Assembly: GCF_003208655.1 (NCBI RefSeq)
Contig: NZ_QKLU01000002.1
Location: forward strand, 560,285 to 624,284
Direction of reading: 5' to 3'
Source: Pedobacter nutrimenti
GTDB taxonomy: Bacteria; Bacteroidota; Bacteroidia; Sphingobacteriales; Sphingobacteriaceae
DNA: 64,000 nt
Of the stretch, positions 8,280 through 16,316 are shown one piece after another. The notes beneath the pieces were generated by a model. That model worked only from the letters and a program-made list of their open reading frames with translations, had not been told where the DNA came from and made no database searches. Within the stretch, counting starts at the first letter, position 1. The number at the start of each line of letters is the position of its first letter. Made by a program: the position numbers and the translations under genes.

Positions 8280-9212
8280 TTATCCTTTTTGGTCAGATAA
8301 TTTTTGCATCTGAACAGACATCAGCTCTTTCATGGTCTTATTCATCGCATCTGTAGAGCCGTCCAGAAATATGGTGTTTCCCTGACTGTTTTCAGCAAAG
8401 TGTTTAATCGATTCTGTCCACATGGTAAACAAGATCACAGAGATGTCAAGATTGGCTTGCTCCATTTCCTGCGCTGCTTTAGTCATACCATGGGCTACTT
8501 CCGCTCTGAATAACGCAATACCCTGCCCTCTGAGCTGTGCGGCCTCTCTTTCTGCAGCAGCAGCAATTTTAATCGCATTTCCATCGGCTTCAGCACCCTT
8601 GGTTTTGGTAATTAATAAAGCCTGGCCTTCATTTTCGGCAGCGGCCTTAAGGTTATTGGAGGCAACTACCCGGCTCATGGAACGCATAATTTCTTCATCA
8701 AAAGTAATGTCGTTTAATTGGAGGTCCTGTAAATGATAACCCCAGGATTCGAGTACTTTGTCAATCTGTTGCTTGACATGTTCTACAATCTCGTTTCTTT
8801 GTGCAAGGACATTGGCTTGTTTTTGAGTGGCTACATAAGCCCTTATGGAGCCTTCAATGGTCCGGATCAAAGCCTGCATGAGATTTGTGGAATCGACAAA
8901 TTTAAATGCGACATTTTTAATCGTTTCTTCATCATGATTGAGCACCGAATAAAGGAGCATGGCCTTAAAATAAACATTGGCCTGGTCTTGTGTTACGGCC
9001 TGAAAAGAAAGTTCGACAGAACGGTTCTGAATTGAAATTCTCGAATGAATGACCTCTATAAGGGGCACTTTAAAGTTAAGCCCAGGTCTGAGTTGTCTTT
9101 GGTATTTTCCGAAAATAGTAACAACAGCTATGGTGCCTTGTCTTACAGTAACGAAAGAGCTTAAAACAACTACCAAGGCAAAAAAGAGCAGAAAGTATAA
9201 AAAGTAGTTCAT
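8280..9212 (-). CDS. SPFH/band 7 membrane protein (slipin/stomatin-like)
   Basis: A 310-residue protein with one N-terminal membrane helix (about 3-20) followed by a band 7 domain that starts with VRQGTIAVVTIFGKYQRQLRPGLNFKVP and a coiled-coil, Ala/Glu-rich stretch (GAEADGNAIKIAAAAEREAAQ). SPFH proteins form large membrane-bound rings that organise lipid microdomains or restrain membrane proteases. I start it at 9212: the frame continues upstream to 9326 but those residues are basic and unlike the family, and a TAGCTTTG promoter box lies at 9324-9331, at the upstream edge of that extension. A partner NfeD protein, common for prokaryotic slipins, is not adjacent, so the exact subgroup is open. 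Confidence 0.88.
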   Translation of the reverse strand: MNYFLYFLLFFALVVVLSSFVTVRQGTIAVVTIFGKYQRQLRPGLNFKVPLIEVIHSRISIQNRSVELSFQAVTQDQANVYFKAMLLYSVLNHDEETIKNVAFKFVDSTNLMQALIRTIEGSIRAYVATQKQANVLAQRNEIVEHVKQQIDKVLESWGYHLQDLQLNDITFDEEIMRSMSRVVASNNLKAAAENEGQALLITKTKGAEADGNAIKIAAAAEREAAQLRGQGIALFRAEVAHGMTKAAQEMEQANLDISVILFTMWTESIKHFAENSQGNTIFLDGSTDAMNKTMKELMSVQMQKLSDQKG

Positions 9213-9323
9213 AGTTTTTTTTCTTGAAGTTAGAAATAAACAATTGATTCTTCTTAAATATTCGGTTTTATATCGTGGTTTTCTTAGTTTTATTCTGAAA
9301 TGTACACGAAGGGGGTTGGAAAA

Positions 9324-9331
9324 CAAAGCTA
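9324..9331 (-). promoter_or_regulatory. Candidate -7 element for the SPFH gene
   Basis: On the minus strand it reads TAGCTTTG, with TTTA 19 bases upstream as a weak -33. The predicted leader is about 105 bases to the start at 9212. Confidence 0.4.
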
Positions 9332-9379
9332 ATACTGGTGATGTGAAAAATAAAAAAACATAAAAATAAATACGTTCAT

Positions 9380-11428
9380 ATGAAAACTAAACTAAGTTTA
9401 TCACTTGCAGGGCTTGCGCTCCTTGCGGCCTGTCAGAACAAAGGCACCGATCAGGGAGCAGCAGGAAAAAAAGCACGGACTGAATTTTTAGACACAGCCG
9501 GCATGGACACTGCAATAAAACCGGGGGATAATTTCTTCCTGTATGCCAACGGCGCCTGGATGAAAAAGACCCAGATTCCCAAAACGGAGACAGGATGGGG
9601 GTCATTTTATACCTTGTATAACGACAACATCAAAAGCCTGGAGCAAATTCTGATTAATGCGTCTAAAGAAGAGCACCCTAAAGGAAGCTTGGAGCAAAAG
9701 GTTGGGGATTTTTACGCAAGTGGTATGGACACCCTTGCGATAGAAAAATTAGGTTACAATCCTTTAAAACCATTGCTGGCGAAAATCGATGCCATAAAAG
9801 ATTATAAAGAACTGATTGGTTTTGTTGCCGACGGATATAAAGACGGTAATGGTGATCTTTTTGGATTTTATGTCGGACCGGATGATAAAATCAGCAGTAA
9901 AAATGCAGTTAATTTTTCTCAGTCAGGGATTACCCTGCCCGAACGGAGTTATTATTTTAATGATGATGCACAAACAAAAAAAATAAGAGAAGCTTTTGTA
10001 AAGTATATAAATCGTCTTTTTGTACTTACCGGAAACACCAAAGAAAACGCGGCAAAGTATGCAGATCAGATTTTGAAACTGGAAAAAGAAATTGCAAATT
10101 CCCACTCTACACCTGTTGAACTGCGTGATCCTCAAAAGAACTACAATAAGTTTTTTGTGGCAGACTTTCAGAAGCTTACACCAGAGATTGACTGGAAAAG
10201 CGTTTTGTCGAAGTTAAAGCTAAATACAGATACCATTCTGGTTGGACAGCCAAAATATTATCAGGCTTTGAACACCCTGTTAAAAACCCAGCCAATTGAC
10301 ATCTGGAAACAAAAATTAAAATTCGATGCCATTAATGGGGCCACAAAAGCTTTAAGCAAGGATTTCAGAGATGCCAGGTTTGAATTTTATGGTAAAACGC
10401 TTAGTGGACAGCAAGCTCCAACAGAACGCTGGAAAGCGATTGTGAACAGCACTGATGGAAATATAGGGGAACTTCTTGGTCAATTGTACGTAAAAGAACA
10501 TTTTACACCGGAGGCTAAAAAAAGAATGCTAGAGCTGGTGGACAATCTTCAGAAAGTCTATAAATCCAGAATTGAGAAACTGGATTGGATGAGCCCTGTA
10601 ACCAAACAAAAAGCTGTAGATAAATTACAAGCTTTTATTAAAAAGATCGGCTATCCGGATAAATGGAAAAAATATGACGATGTAGAAATCTCCAGAACAA
10701 CCTATTTTGCGAATCTGGAGTCCGCAGAGAAACATGCCTATAAAGAAATGGTAGAGAAGCTGGGCAAACCGGTAGATAAAACGGAATGGGGTATGACGCC
10801 GCCAACTGTAAATGCTTATTATAACCCATCTATTAATGAAATCGTATTCCCTGCCGGAATTCTTCAATTCCCTTTCTTTGATTTTGGAGCAGATGACGCG
10901 ATCAATTATGGTGCTATTGGTGCTGTAATTGGACACGAAATGACCCACGGATTTGATGATCAGGGCAGACAATATGATAAAGAGGGTAATTTAAAAGACT
11001 GGTGGACTGCAGCAGACGCTACTAAATTTAAAGATAAAGCCAAAAAAGTAGTTGATCTGTATAATAAGTTTACCTTGCTTGACAATCAGCATGTGAATGG
11101 CGAGCTGACATTGGGTGAAAATCTTGCTGATATTGGTGGTCTTGCCATTGCTTATCAGGCTTTTAAGCTGACCCCTCAGGGAAAAGGCGATCAGAAAATA
11201 GATGGCTTTACACCTGACCAGCGCTTCTTTTTAAGTTTTGCACAGGTTTGGCGTATTAAAACCAGAGACGAATCGATGCGTGTCCGTTTGAAAACAGATC
11301 CGCATTCACCGGAAATGTTCCGTGTTAATGGACCGGTATACAGTATGGATGCTTTTTATAAAGCATTTAATATTCCAGCTACGGCAAAAATGTATGTGGC
11401 TCCTGCTAACCGTGTAGGCGTTTGGTAG
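9380..11428 (+). CDS. pepO: M13 family metallopeptidase (neprilysin-like), lipoprotein
   Basis: Zinc endopeptidase of the neprilysin/PepO family, 682 residues. The N-terminus MKTKLSLSLAGLALLAAC is a lipoprotein signal (Cys18), so it acts in the periplasm or at the cell surface on oligopeptides. The M13 N-terminal helical domain starts at about 40 (DTAIKPGDNFFLYANGAW is the family opening). Zinc ligands are His519 and His523 in GHEMTHGFDD and Glu580 in GENLADIGG; the NAYYNP motif precedes them and ends the substrate-binding core. The C-terminal VGVW replaces the classic CxVW end of eukaryotic members, as is usual for bacterial ones. Single gene with its own terminator. Confidence 0.94.
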   Translation: MKTKLSLSLAGLALLAACQNKGTDQGAAGKKARTEFLDTAGMDTAIKPGDNFFLYANGAWMKKTQIPKTETGWGSFYTLYNDNIKSLEQILINASKEEHPKGSLEQKVGDFYASGMDTLAIEKLGYNPLKPLLAKIDAIKDYKELIGFVADGYKDGNGDLFGFYVGPDDKISSKNAVNFSQSGITLPERSYYFNDDAQTKKIREAFVKYINRLFVLTGNTKENAAKYADQILKLEKEIANSHSTPVELRDPQKNYNKFFVADFQKLTPEIDWKSVLSKLKLNTDTILVGQPKYYQALNTLLKTQPIDIWKQKLKFDAINGATKALSKDFRDARFEFYGKTLSGQQAPTERWKAIVNSTDGNIGELLGQLYVKEHFTPEAKKRMLELVDNLQKVYKSRIEKLDWMSPVTKQKAVDKLQAFIKKIGYPDKWKKYDDVEISRTTYFANLESAEKHAYKEMVEKLGKPVDKTEWGMTPPTVNAYYNPSINEIVFPAGILQFPFFDFGADDAINYGAIGAVIGHEMTHGFDDQGRQYDKEGNLKDWWTAADATKFKDKAKKVVDLYNKFTLLDNQHVNGELTLGENLADIGGLAIAYQAFKLTPQGKGDQKIDGFTPDQRFFLSFAQVWRIKTRDESMRVRLKTDPHSPEMFRVNGPVYSMDAFYKAFNIPATAKMYVAPANRVGVW

Positions 11429-11445
11429 TGTATTAATCATTCATA

Positions 11446-11483
11446 AAAAAAGCCGGGCTGCTAAAAAGGAGCCCGGCTTTTTT
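11446..11483. terminator. Bidirectional intrinsic terminator
   Basis: AAAAAAGCCGGGCT and its complement AGCCCGGCTTTTTT surround a 10-base loop, between convergent pepO and the CapA-like gene. Confidence 0.92.
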
Positions 11484-11504
11484 AGCAGTATGCGATCTGT
11501 AATC

Positions 11505-12605
11505 TTATTTTAAACGGATCTGCTGGTCTTCGGTAAACAGCAATTGGCTTTCGGGGAAATCAGCTTTAGTGAGGCTTTCCATTTTTCTAAAGGCAGTATG
11601 GTTTTCGTCTTTTGTCAGTCTGTTGATCCTGTCTTGTTTAACAGAGATGACCTTTGCATATAGAAAGTCCCCTTTAGCATTGAGCTTTAGCTGTAGCAAG
11701 GGTGCAAAGCCGTTTGGTCCTTTTAAACTGAACATTCCATAGGTACAGAAATTACCAAGGCTATAAGCAATAAATTTATTTTTATAAACTTCTGCTGCCC
11801 GGGTGACATGAGGACCCTGCCCCAGCACGACATCTGCACCTGCATCAATAACGGCGTGGGCAAAAGCATAAACATTTCCCCTGTTCTCTTTATAGAAAAT
11901 TTCATTCCTTCTGGGCACATGCTCAAATTTTGCACCCTCTCCGCCCCCATGAAAGGAAACAATCACAATGTCTGCCTGAGCTTTTAACTTAGAAACAAGT
12001 GCTTTTGCACTGTCAATTTTGTTAATGGAAACGGTGTTCTCATTCGGTGCAAAGGCACAGAAGGCATATTTTACGCTGTCTTTCTCAAAAAGGGCAAAAG
12101 GATGGGAAGTCAGCCCTGCATAATTAATTTGAAGGGAATCTAAAATTGCAGCTGTTCTTTTTCTTCCGGGAAGCCCAAAGTCCCCGACATGATTATTGGC
12201 TACACTAAGCACATTGAAACCCGCCTGCTTATAAATTCCTGCATAACGTTCGGGCATTCTAAAAGCAAAACAGCTATTGCTTTTGGCGTTTCCGCATTTG
12301 GCAGATTTTCCTTTATCCAGGAAACAGCCTTCCAGGTTTCCAAAAATAATATCCCCTGTTAAGTCATCTGCTACTGCTTTAAAACTATTGATGGCATCGT
12401 CTGGTGGCAAACCAGAAGGATCTGGATAAGCAGATCCAAGCATCATATCTCCAACAGCCGCAATGGTAATGGTATCTTTTTTAACGGTTTTTACAGTGTC
12501 ACTTTTATCCTCTTGTTGCTGTAGAACTGCTGCGGTGTTTCCGGTGCAACTGATCAGAAAAATAAAAGCGGCTATACCCGGAAGGGTTAAATTGTATTTT
12601 TTCAT
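11505..12605 (-). CDS. CapA family metallophosphatase-like lipoprotein
   Basis: A 366-residue protein. The start at 12605 gives MKKYNLTLPGIAAFIFLISC, a lipoprotein signal with Cys20; an upstream in-frame ATG at 12659 adds a sequence overlapping the upstream terminator. The body is a CapA/PGA_cap fold: ITIAAVGDMMLG at the start of the domain, NLEGC, VANNHVGDFG, VIVSFHGGGE, and VLGQGPHVTRAAE, motifs that form a di-metal phosphoesterase-like site. CapA proteins are named for poly-gamma-glutamate capsule export, but no CapB/CapC lies here, so the substrate is unknown. It follows an NlpC/P60 hydrolase across a terminator only 34 bases upstream of its start. Confidence 0.85.
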   Translation of the reverse strand: MKKYNLTLPGIAAFIFLISCTGNTAAVLQQQEDKSDTVKTVKKDTITIAAVGDMMLGSAYPDPSGLPPDDAINSFKAVADDLTGDIIFGNLEGCFLDKGKSAKCGNAKSNSCFAFRMPERYAGIYKQAGFNVLSVANNHVGDFGLPGRKRTAAILDSLQINYAGLTSHPFALFEKDSVKYAFCAFAPNENTVSINKIDSAKALVSKLKAQADIVIVSFHGGGEGAKFEHVPRRNEIFYKENRGNVYAFAHAVIDAGADVVLGQGPHVTRAAEVYKNKFIAYSLGNFCTYGMFSLKGPNGFAPLLQLKLNAKGDFLYAKVISVKQDRINRLTKDENHTAFRKMESLTKADFPESQLLFTEDQQIRLK

Positions 12606-12638
12606 GTTATGGTATTTGTCCTGCGGTTTCACCGGCAT

Positions 12639-12670
12639 AAAAAATCCCCCTGAAAACATTCAGGAGGATT
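12639..12670 (-). terminator. Intrinsic terminator after the NlpC/P60 gene
   Basis: AATCCTCCTGAA and TTCAGGGGGATT (minus strand, one mismatch) with loop TGTT, then a run of six T. It sits just 34 bases before the CapA-like start, so it may act as an attenuator for that gene. Confidence 0.8.
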
Positions 12671-12694
12671 CTAAAATATTGTTGTTATGTTGAT

Positions 12695-13249
12695 TTATTC
12701 TTCGATTAGGTCCTTCTTGACAGAATCAAGGATGCGCCCGCCTTTGTAAAAATATCTAGAATAGTAAGGTTCGTTTAGGTTGCTGATCACGACGCCTCTG
12801 GAAGAGGAAGCATGAGCAAATCTGTTGTCCCCAAGGTAAATTCCAATATGGGTAATGCTGGTGCTCTTTATCTTAAAGAAAACCAGATCGCCTTCTTTGA
12901 GTTCATCTTTGGGAAGCGGGTTGACCATACTGAAAATATCCCTGGAGTTTCTTAATATGGTTGTGTTGAAAACTTTATCGTAAATTGCTTTGGTGAAGGC
13001 AGAACAATCAATGCCTTTTTTCGTATTTCCACCAAAACGGTAAGGTGTCCCGATCCACTCATAAATAAATTTGTAGAGTTTGATGTTGGATGTTGCATCA
13101 ACCGCCACGCCCATGACCTGGGAAAAATATTGTGATGCTAAGTTGTCGGGATCCTCTAGTTTGTTCGTTTCTTTAGTCTTTGATTGTGCCATTAAAGTAG
13201 TTACACTGCACAAAATGATCAGGGATGAAAACAAAAACTTTTTTATCAT
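12695..13249 (-). CDS. NlpC/P60 (C40) cell-wall hydrolase
   Basis: A 184-residue exported protein: signal peptide 1-21 ending TLMAQ, then a linker and a C40 peptidase domain from about residue 60. The catalytic Cys lies in KGIDCSAF, and the His follows in THIGIYLGDNRFAHASSSRGV. These enzymes cut the D-Glu/meso-DAP bond or related links in peptidoglycan stem peptides, and this single-domain form resembles E. coli Spr (MepS). It has its own promoter at 13322-13353 with both consensus boxes, and is followed by a terminator. Confidence 0.9.
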   Translation of the reverse strand: MIKKFLFSSLIILCSVTTLMAQSKTKETNKLEDPDNLASQYFSQVMGVAVDATSNIKLYKFIYEWIGTPYRFGGNTKKGIDCSAFTKAIYDKVFNTTILRNSRDIFSMVNPLPKDELKEGDLVFFKIKSTSITHIGIYLGDNRFAHASSSRGVVISNLNEPYYSRYFYKGGRILDSVKKDLIEE

Positions 13250-13321
13250 GTTATACTGTTAAGTTTGGGTAAAAGGCACTTACACTTAAACGTACACCAC
13301 CAGGGCTTATTGTTAGGTTGC

Positions 13322-13353
13322 CAAAACTATGGTTTTTACAAATGTTATCCAAA
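13322..13353 (-). promoter_or_regulatory. Full Bacteroidetes promoter for the NlpC/P60 gene
   Basis: On the minus strand TTTG (13353-13350) and TAGTTTTG (13329-13322) are separated by 20 bases, matching TTTG-N17-23-TAnnTTTG. The predicted leader is about 65 bases. Confidence 0.6.
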
Positions 13354-13512
13354 TGTCATGAGAATAAATTTAAAAGTTATCCACATTTTGGGTAAAATTA
13401 ATCTCTGTTTTCCACACCCGTAAAATTCCGCTTCGCCAAAGTACAGGCTTGGAACAGAGAAGGAAGCTCCTAATCGTTCTGTAACCTTAGTGTTGAAATT
13501 ACATGCAATTCC

Positions 13513-13543
13513 TTCGATATATTGCAATAAAAAAGTAGATTTG
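13513..13543 (+). promoter_or_regulatory. Promoter of the pdhA-pdhC operon
   Basis: TTCG (13513-13516), 19 bases, then TAGATTTG (13536-13543), a close match to the Bacteroidetes consensus, ending 26 bases before the pdhA ATG. Confidence 0.6.
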
Positions 13544-13569
13544 CTCTCGTAAAAAAATCAACACCCAAA

Positions 13570-14565
13570 ATGAGTGCAGTAGAAATTAATAAAGATACCT
13601 ATTTGAAGTGGTTTGAGTCGATGTTGCTAATGCGCAAGTTCGAGGAGAAAACTGGTCAGCTTTACGGACAACAAAAAATCCGTGGTTTTTGTCATTTATA
13701 CATTGGTCAGGAGGCAGTTGTTGCCGGTGCAATCTCTGCATTGCAGCCGGAAGATACGATGATCACTGCTTATCGTGACCATGCACATGCTTTGGCAAAA
13801 GGTGTAAGTGCCAACAGTATCATGGCAGAGATGTATGGTAAGGCTACAGGATGTTCAAAAGGTAAAGGCGGATCTATGCACATCTTTAGTAAAGAGCATA
13901 ATTTTTATGGAGGCCATGGTATTGTCGGCGGACAGATCCCTCTGGGTGCCGGTATTGCTTTTGCAGAGAAATATAAAGGAACTAAAAATGTAAACGTTTG
14001 TTACATGGGAGATGGGGCGGTTCGTCAGGGCGCTTTAAATGAAGCCTTTAACATGGCTATGCTATGGAAATTACCTGTAATATTTGTTTGTGAAAATAAT
14101 GGTTATGCAATGGGAACTTCTGTAGAGCGGACCACCAACATGACTGACATTTATAAAATAGGTTTAGGTTTTGACATGCCTTGTGCACCGGTAGACGGTA
14201 TGGACCCGGTTGCGGTACATAATGCGATGGACGAGGCTGCTCAAAGGGCACGTAACGGAGAAGGACCAACTTTCCTTGAAATGCGTACCTATCGTTACCG
14301 TGGCCACTCTATGTCAGATCCTGCAAAATATCGTACAAAAGACGAGTTGGAAGAATACAAAGCGAAAGATCCTATTGAACTGGTGAGAGAAATTATTCTG
14401 AAAGAAAAATATGCTGATGAGGCTTGGATCGAAGAAATTGAAACAAAAGTAAAACAGATTGTAGATGAGTCTGTAAAATTTGCAGAGGAGTCTCCATGGC
14501 CAGAAGCAGCAGAATTGTATGCTGATATTTATGTTCAGCAGGACTATCCATATGTACTAGATTAA
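13570..14565 (+). CDS. pdhA: Pyruvate dehydrogenase E1 component, alpha subunit
   Basis: Half of the thiamine-diphosphate E1 heterotetramer that decarboxylates pyruvate and passes the acetyl group to E2, feeding acetyl-CoA to the TCA cycle. The 331-residue length is normal. The ThDP/Mg motif runs from GDGAVRQGALNEAFN to CENNGYAMGT; the E1-alpha signature RYRGHSMSDPAKYR, with the conserved regulatory-loop region, is near residue 240. Entry motif RKFEEKTGQLYGQQKIRGFCHLY is typical. It sits 32 bases upstream of the E2 gene in one operon. The E1-beta and E3 genes are not in the window, an arrangement I recall from other Bacteroidetes. Branched-chain 2-oxoacid E1-alpha is less likely given the partner E2. 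Confidence 0.94.
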   Translation: MSAVEINKDTYLKWFESMLLMRKFEEKTGQLYGQQKIRGFCHLYIGQEAVVAGAISALQPEDTMITAYRDHAHALAKGVSANSIMAEMYGKATGCSKGKGGSMHIFSKEHNFYGGHGIVGGQIPLGAGIAFAEKYKGTKNVNVCYMGDGAVRQGALNEAFNMAMLWKLPVIFVCENNGYAMGTSVERTTNMTDIYKIGLGFDMPCAPVDGMDPVAVHNAMDEAAQRARNGEGPTFLEMRTYRYRGHSMSDPAKYRTKDELEEYKAKDPIELVREIILKEKYADEAWIEEIETKVKQIVDESVKFAEESPWPEAAELYADIYVQQDYPYVLD

Positions 14566-14597
14566 TTTTTAACGTATTTCATAGATATTATTAGAGA

Positions 14598-16244
14598 ATG
14601 GCTGAAGTAGTTAGAATGCCCAAAATGAGTGATACCATGACCGAAGGGGTTATGGCAAAGTGGCATAAAAAAGTTGGAGATAAAGTTAAAAGCGGCGATG
14701 TGATGGCCGAAGTGGAAACCGATAAGGCAACCATGGATTTAGAATCATACTGGGATGGTACTGTTTTATACATTGGTGTAGAAGAGGGTAAAGCTGTTCC
14801 TGTGGATGCAGTTATTGCTGTTGTTGGTAAAGAAGGAGAAGATTATAAAGCAGCTCTGGAAGCAGAGGGTGCAGGATCTTCTGCTACCCCGGCTGCTGCT
14901 GAAGCACCAAAAGAAGAACAACCAGCTGCTGCTGCAGAAACTAAAACTGCGGCAACAGGGCCTTCTGAAGCAGAACTTGAAAAACAAGGTGTAACCGTAG
15001 TTCGTATGCCTTTGCTGAGCGATACCATGACCGAAGGTGTCATTGCAGAATGGCATAAAAAGGTTGGCGATAAAGTGAAAGATGATGATATCCTGGCTGA
15101 CGTTGAAACCGATAAAGCGACAATGGAAGTGATGGGTTATGCTTCCGGTACTTTATTACATATAGGTGTTGAAAAAGGTCAGGCCGCAAAAGTAAATGGG
15201 ATTATTGCAATTGTGGGTCCTGAAGGAACTGACATCAGTGGTATACTTGCTGGAGGAAGTGCTCCCGAGGTAGCGGCCGATAAAAAGTCGGATGCCCCTG
15301 TAGCAGATAAAAGCAAAGATTCAGACACTTCTGCCGCAATCGCTGAAACAAACAATTCGGATGGCGGCAGGTTAAAAGCCTCCCCTCTGGCTAAAAGAAT
15401 TGCTAAAGAAAAAGGAATTGACCTGAGTCAGGTTGCCGGTAGTGCAGATGGCGGAAGGATCATTAAAAAAGATATAGAAAACTTTAAACCAGCTGCAAAA
15501 ACGGCAGAAACTGCTGCACCAGCTGAAAAACAGGCGCCAGTACTTGCTGCTTATACCGGTGAAGAAAAATATACAGAGAAGCCAGTATCGCAGATGCGTA
15601 AAGTGATTGCGAAACGTTTAAGCGAAAGCTTATTCACCGCGCCTCATTTTTATCTGACCATGGTAATTGATATGGATGCAGCGATTGCTGCCCGTACAAA
15701 AATGAATGAGTTTTCAGCGGTAAAATTATCCTTCAATGACCTGGTGGTTAAAGCCGTTGCGGTTGCTTTAAAACAACATCCAAATGTAAACTCTTCCTGG
15801 AGAGGCGATGCAATCCGTTACAATGAGCATGTGAACATCGGTGTTGCTATTGCAGTGGAAGATGGACTATTGGTTCCGGTAGTCCGGTTTGCCGATGGTA
15901 AATCTTTATCCCGGATTTCTGCAGAAGTTAAAGATTTTGCGCAGCGCGCCAAAGCGAAAAAACTACAGCCTGCAGATTGGGAAGGATCAACCTTTACCGT
16001 TTCTAACTTAGGAATGTTTGGTATAGATGAATTTACAGCCATTATCAACACGCCTGATTCCTGTATTCTTGCCGTTGGCGGAATTTCTCAGGTTCCTGTG
16101 GTGAAAAATGGAGCTGTTGTTCCGGGTAACATTATGAAAGTGACCTTGAGCTGCGACCACCGTACAGTGGACGGGGCAACAGGAGCCGCTTTCCTACAAA
16201 CCTTAAAGGCCTTGCTCGAAGAACCGGTAAGACTATTGGTATAA
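14598..16244 (+). CDS. pdhC: Dihydrolipoamide acetyltransferase (E2 of pyruvate dehydrogenase)
   Basis: The structural core of the pyruvate dehydrogenase complex, 548 residues. It has two lipoyl domains (about 3-78 and 133-210; lipoylated lysines K43 and K173, both in ETDKATM), Ala/Glu-rich flexible linkers, a peripheral-subunit-binding domain (about 256-294, ASPLAKRIAKEKGID), and the acetyltransferase domain (about 325-548) with the active site HRTVDGA (His521, Asp525). The two lipoyl domains are close duplicates (both contain DTMTEGVxAxWHKKVGDKVK). Co-transcribed with pdhA and ended by a terminator. Two lipoyl domains and pairing with pdhA favour the pyruvate over the 2-oxoglutarate complex. 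Confidence 0.95.
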   Translation: MAEVVRMPKMSDTMTEGVMAKWHKKVGDKVKSGDVMAEVETDKATMDLESYWDGTVLYIGVEEGKAVPVDAVIAVVGKEGEDYKAALEAEGAGSSATPAAAEAPKEEQPAAAAETKTAATGPSEAELEKQGVTVVRMPLLSDTMTEGVIAEWHKKVGDKVKDDDILADVETDKATMEVMGYASGTLLHIGVEKGQAAKVNGIIAIVGPEGTDISGILAGGSAPEVAADKKSDAPVADKSKDSDTSAAIAETNNSDGGRLKASPLAKRIAKEKGIDLSQVAGSADGGRIIKKDIENFKPAAKTAETAAPAEKQAPVLAAYTGEEKYTEKPVSQMRKVIAKRLSESLFTAPHFYLTMVIDMDAAIAARTKMNEFSAVKLSFNDLVVKAVAVALKQHPNVNSSWRGDAIRYNEHVNIGVAIAVEDGLLVPVVRFADGKSLSRISAEVKDFAQRAKAKKLQPADWEGSTFTVSNLGMFGIDEFTAIINTPDSCILAVGGISQVPVVKNGAVVPGNIMKVTLSCDHRTVDGATGAAFLQTLKALLEEPVRLLV

Positions 16245-16261
16245 ACCTGAAAATAAAAAAG

Positions 16262-16286
16262 AAAAGCTGCTCCGGCAGCTTTTTTT
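16262..16286 (+). terminator. Intrinsic terminator of pdhA-pdhC
   Basis: AAAAGCTGC, tetraloop TCCG, GCAGCTTTT, then T-run. An ATG at 16287 at its end is in frame with hisS but too close to be its start. Confidence 0.9.
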
Positions 16287-16303
16287 ATGCCTGTTACTTT
16301 TTG

Positions 16304-16311
16304 TACTTTTG
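16304..16311 (+). promoter_or_regulatory. Candidate -7 element for hisS
   Basis: TACTTTTG lies six bases before the chosen hisS ATG at 16317; the T-run of the preceding terminator occupies the -33 region. The leader would be extremely short. Confidence 0.4.
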
Positions 16312-16316
16312 CGCTT

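Larger units (their letters stand above)
13250..13569. promoter_or_regulatory. Divergent NlpC/P60-pdhA intergenic region
   Basis: A 320-base gap. Apart from the two promoters it holds an inverted repeat TGCAAT-N11-ATTGCA (13504-13526) overlapping the pdhA -33 region. No open frame in it is credible. Confidence 0.5.

Noticed and set aside
16287..16316. Earlier in-frame ATG for hisS
   Set aside because: It is at the end of the pdh terminator and the added residues do not match HisRS; 16317 gives the family start.
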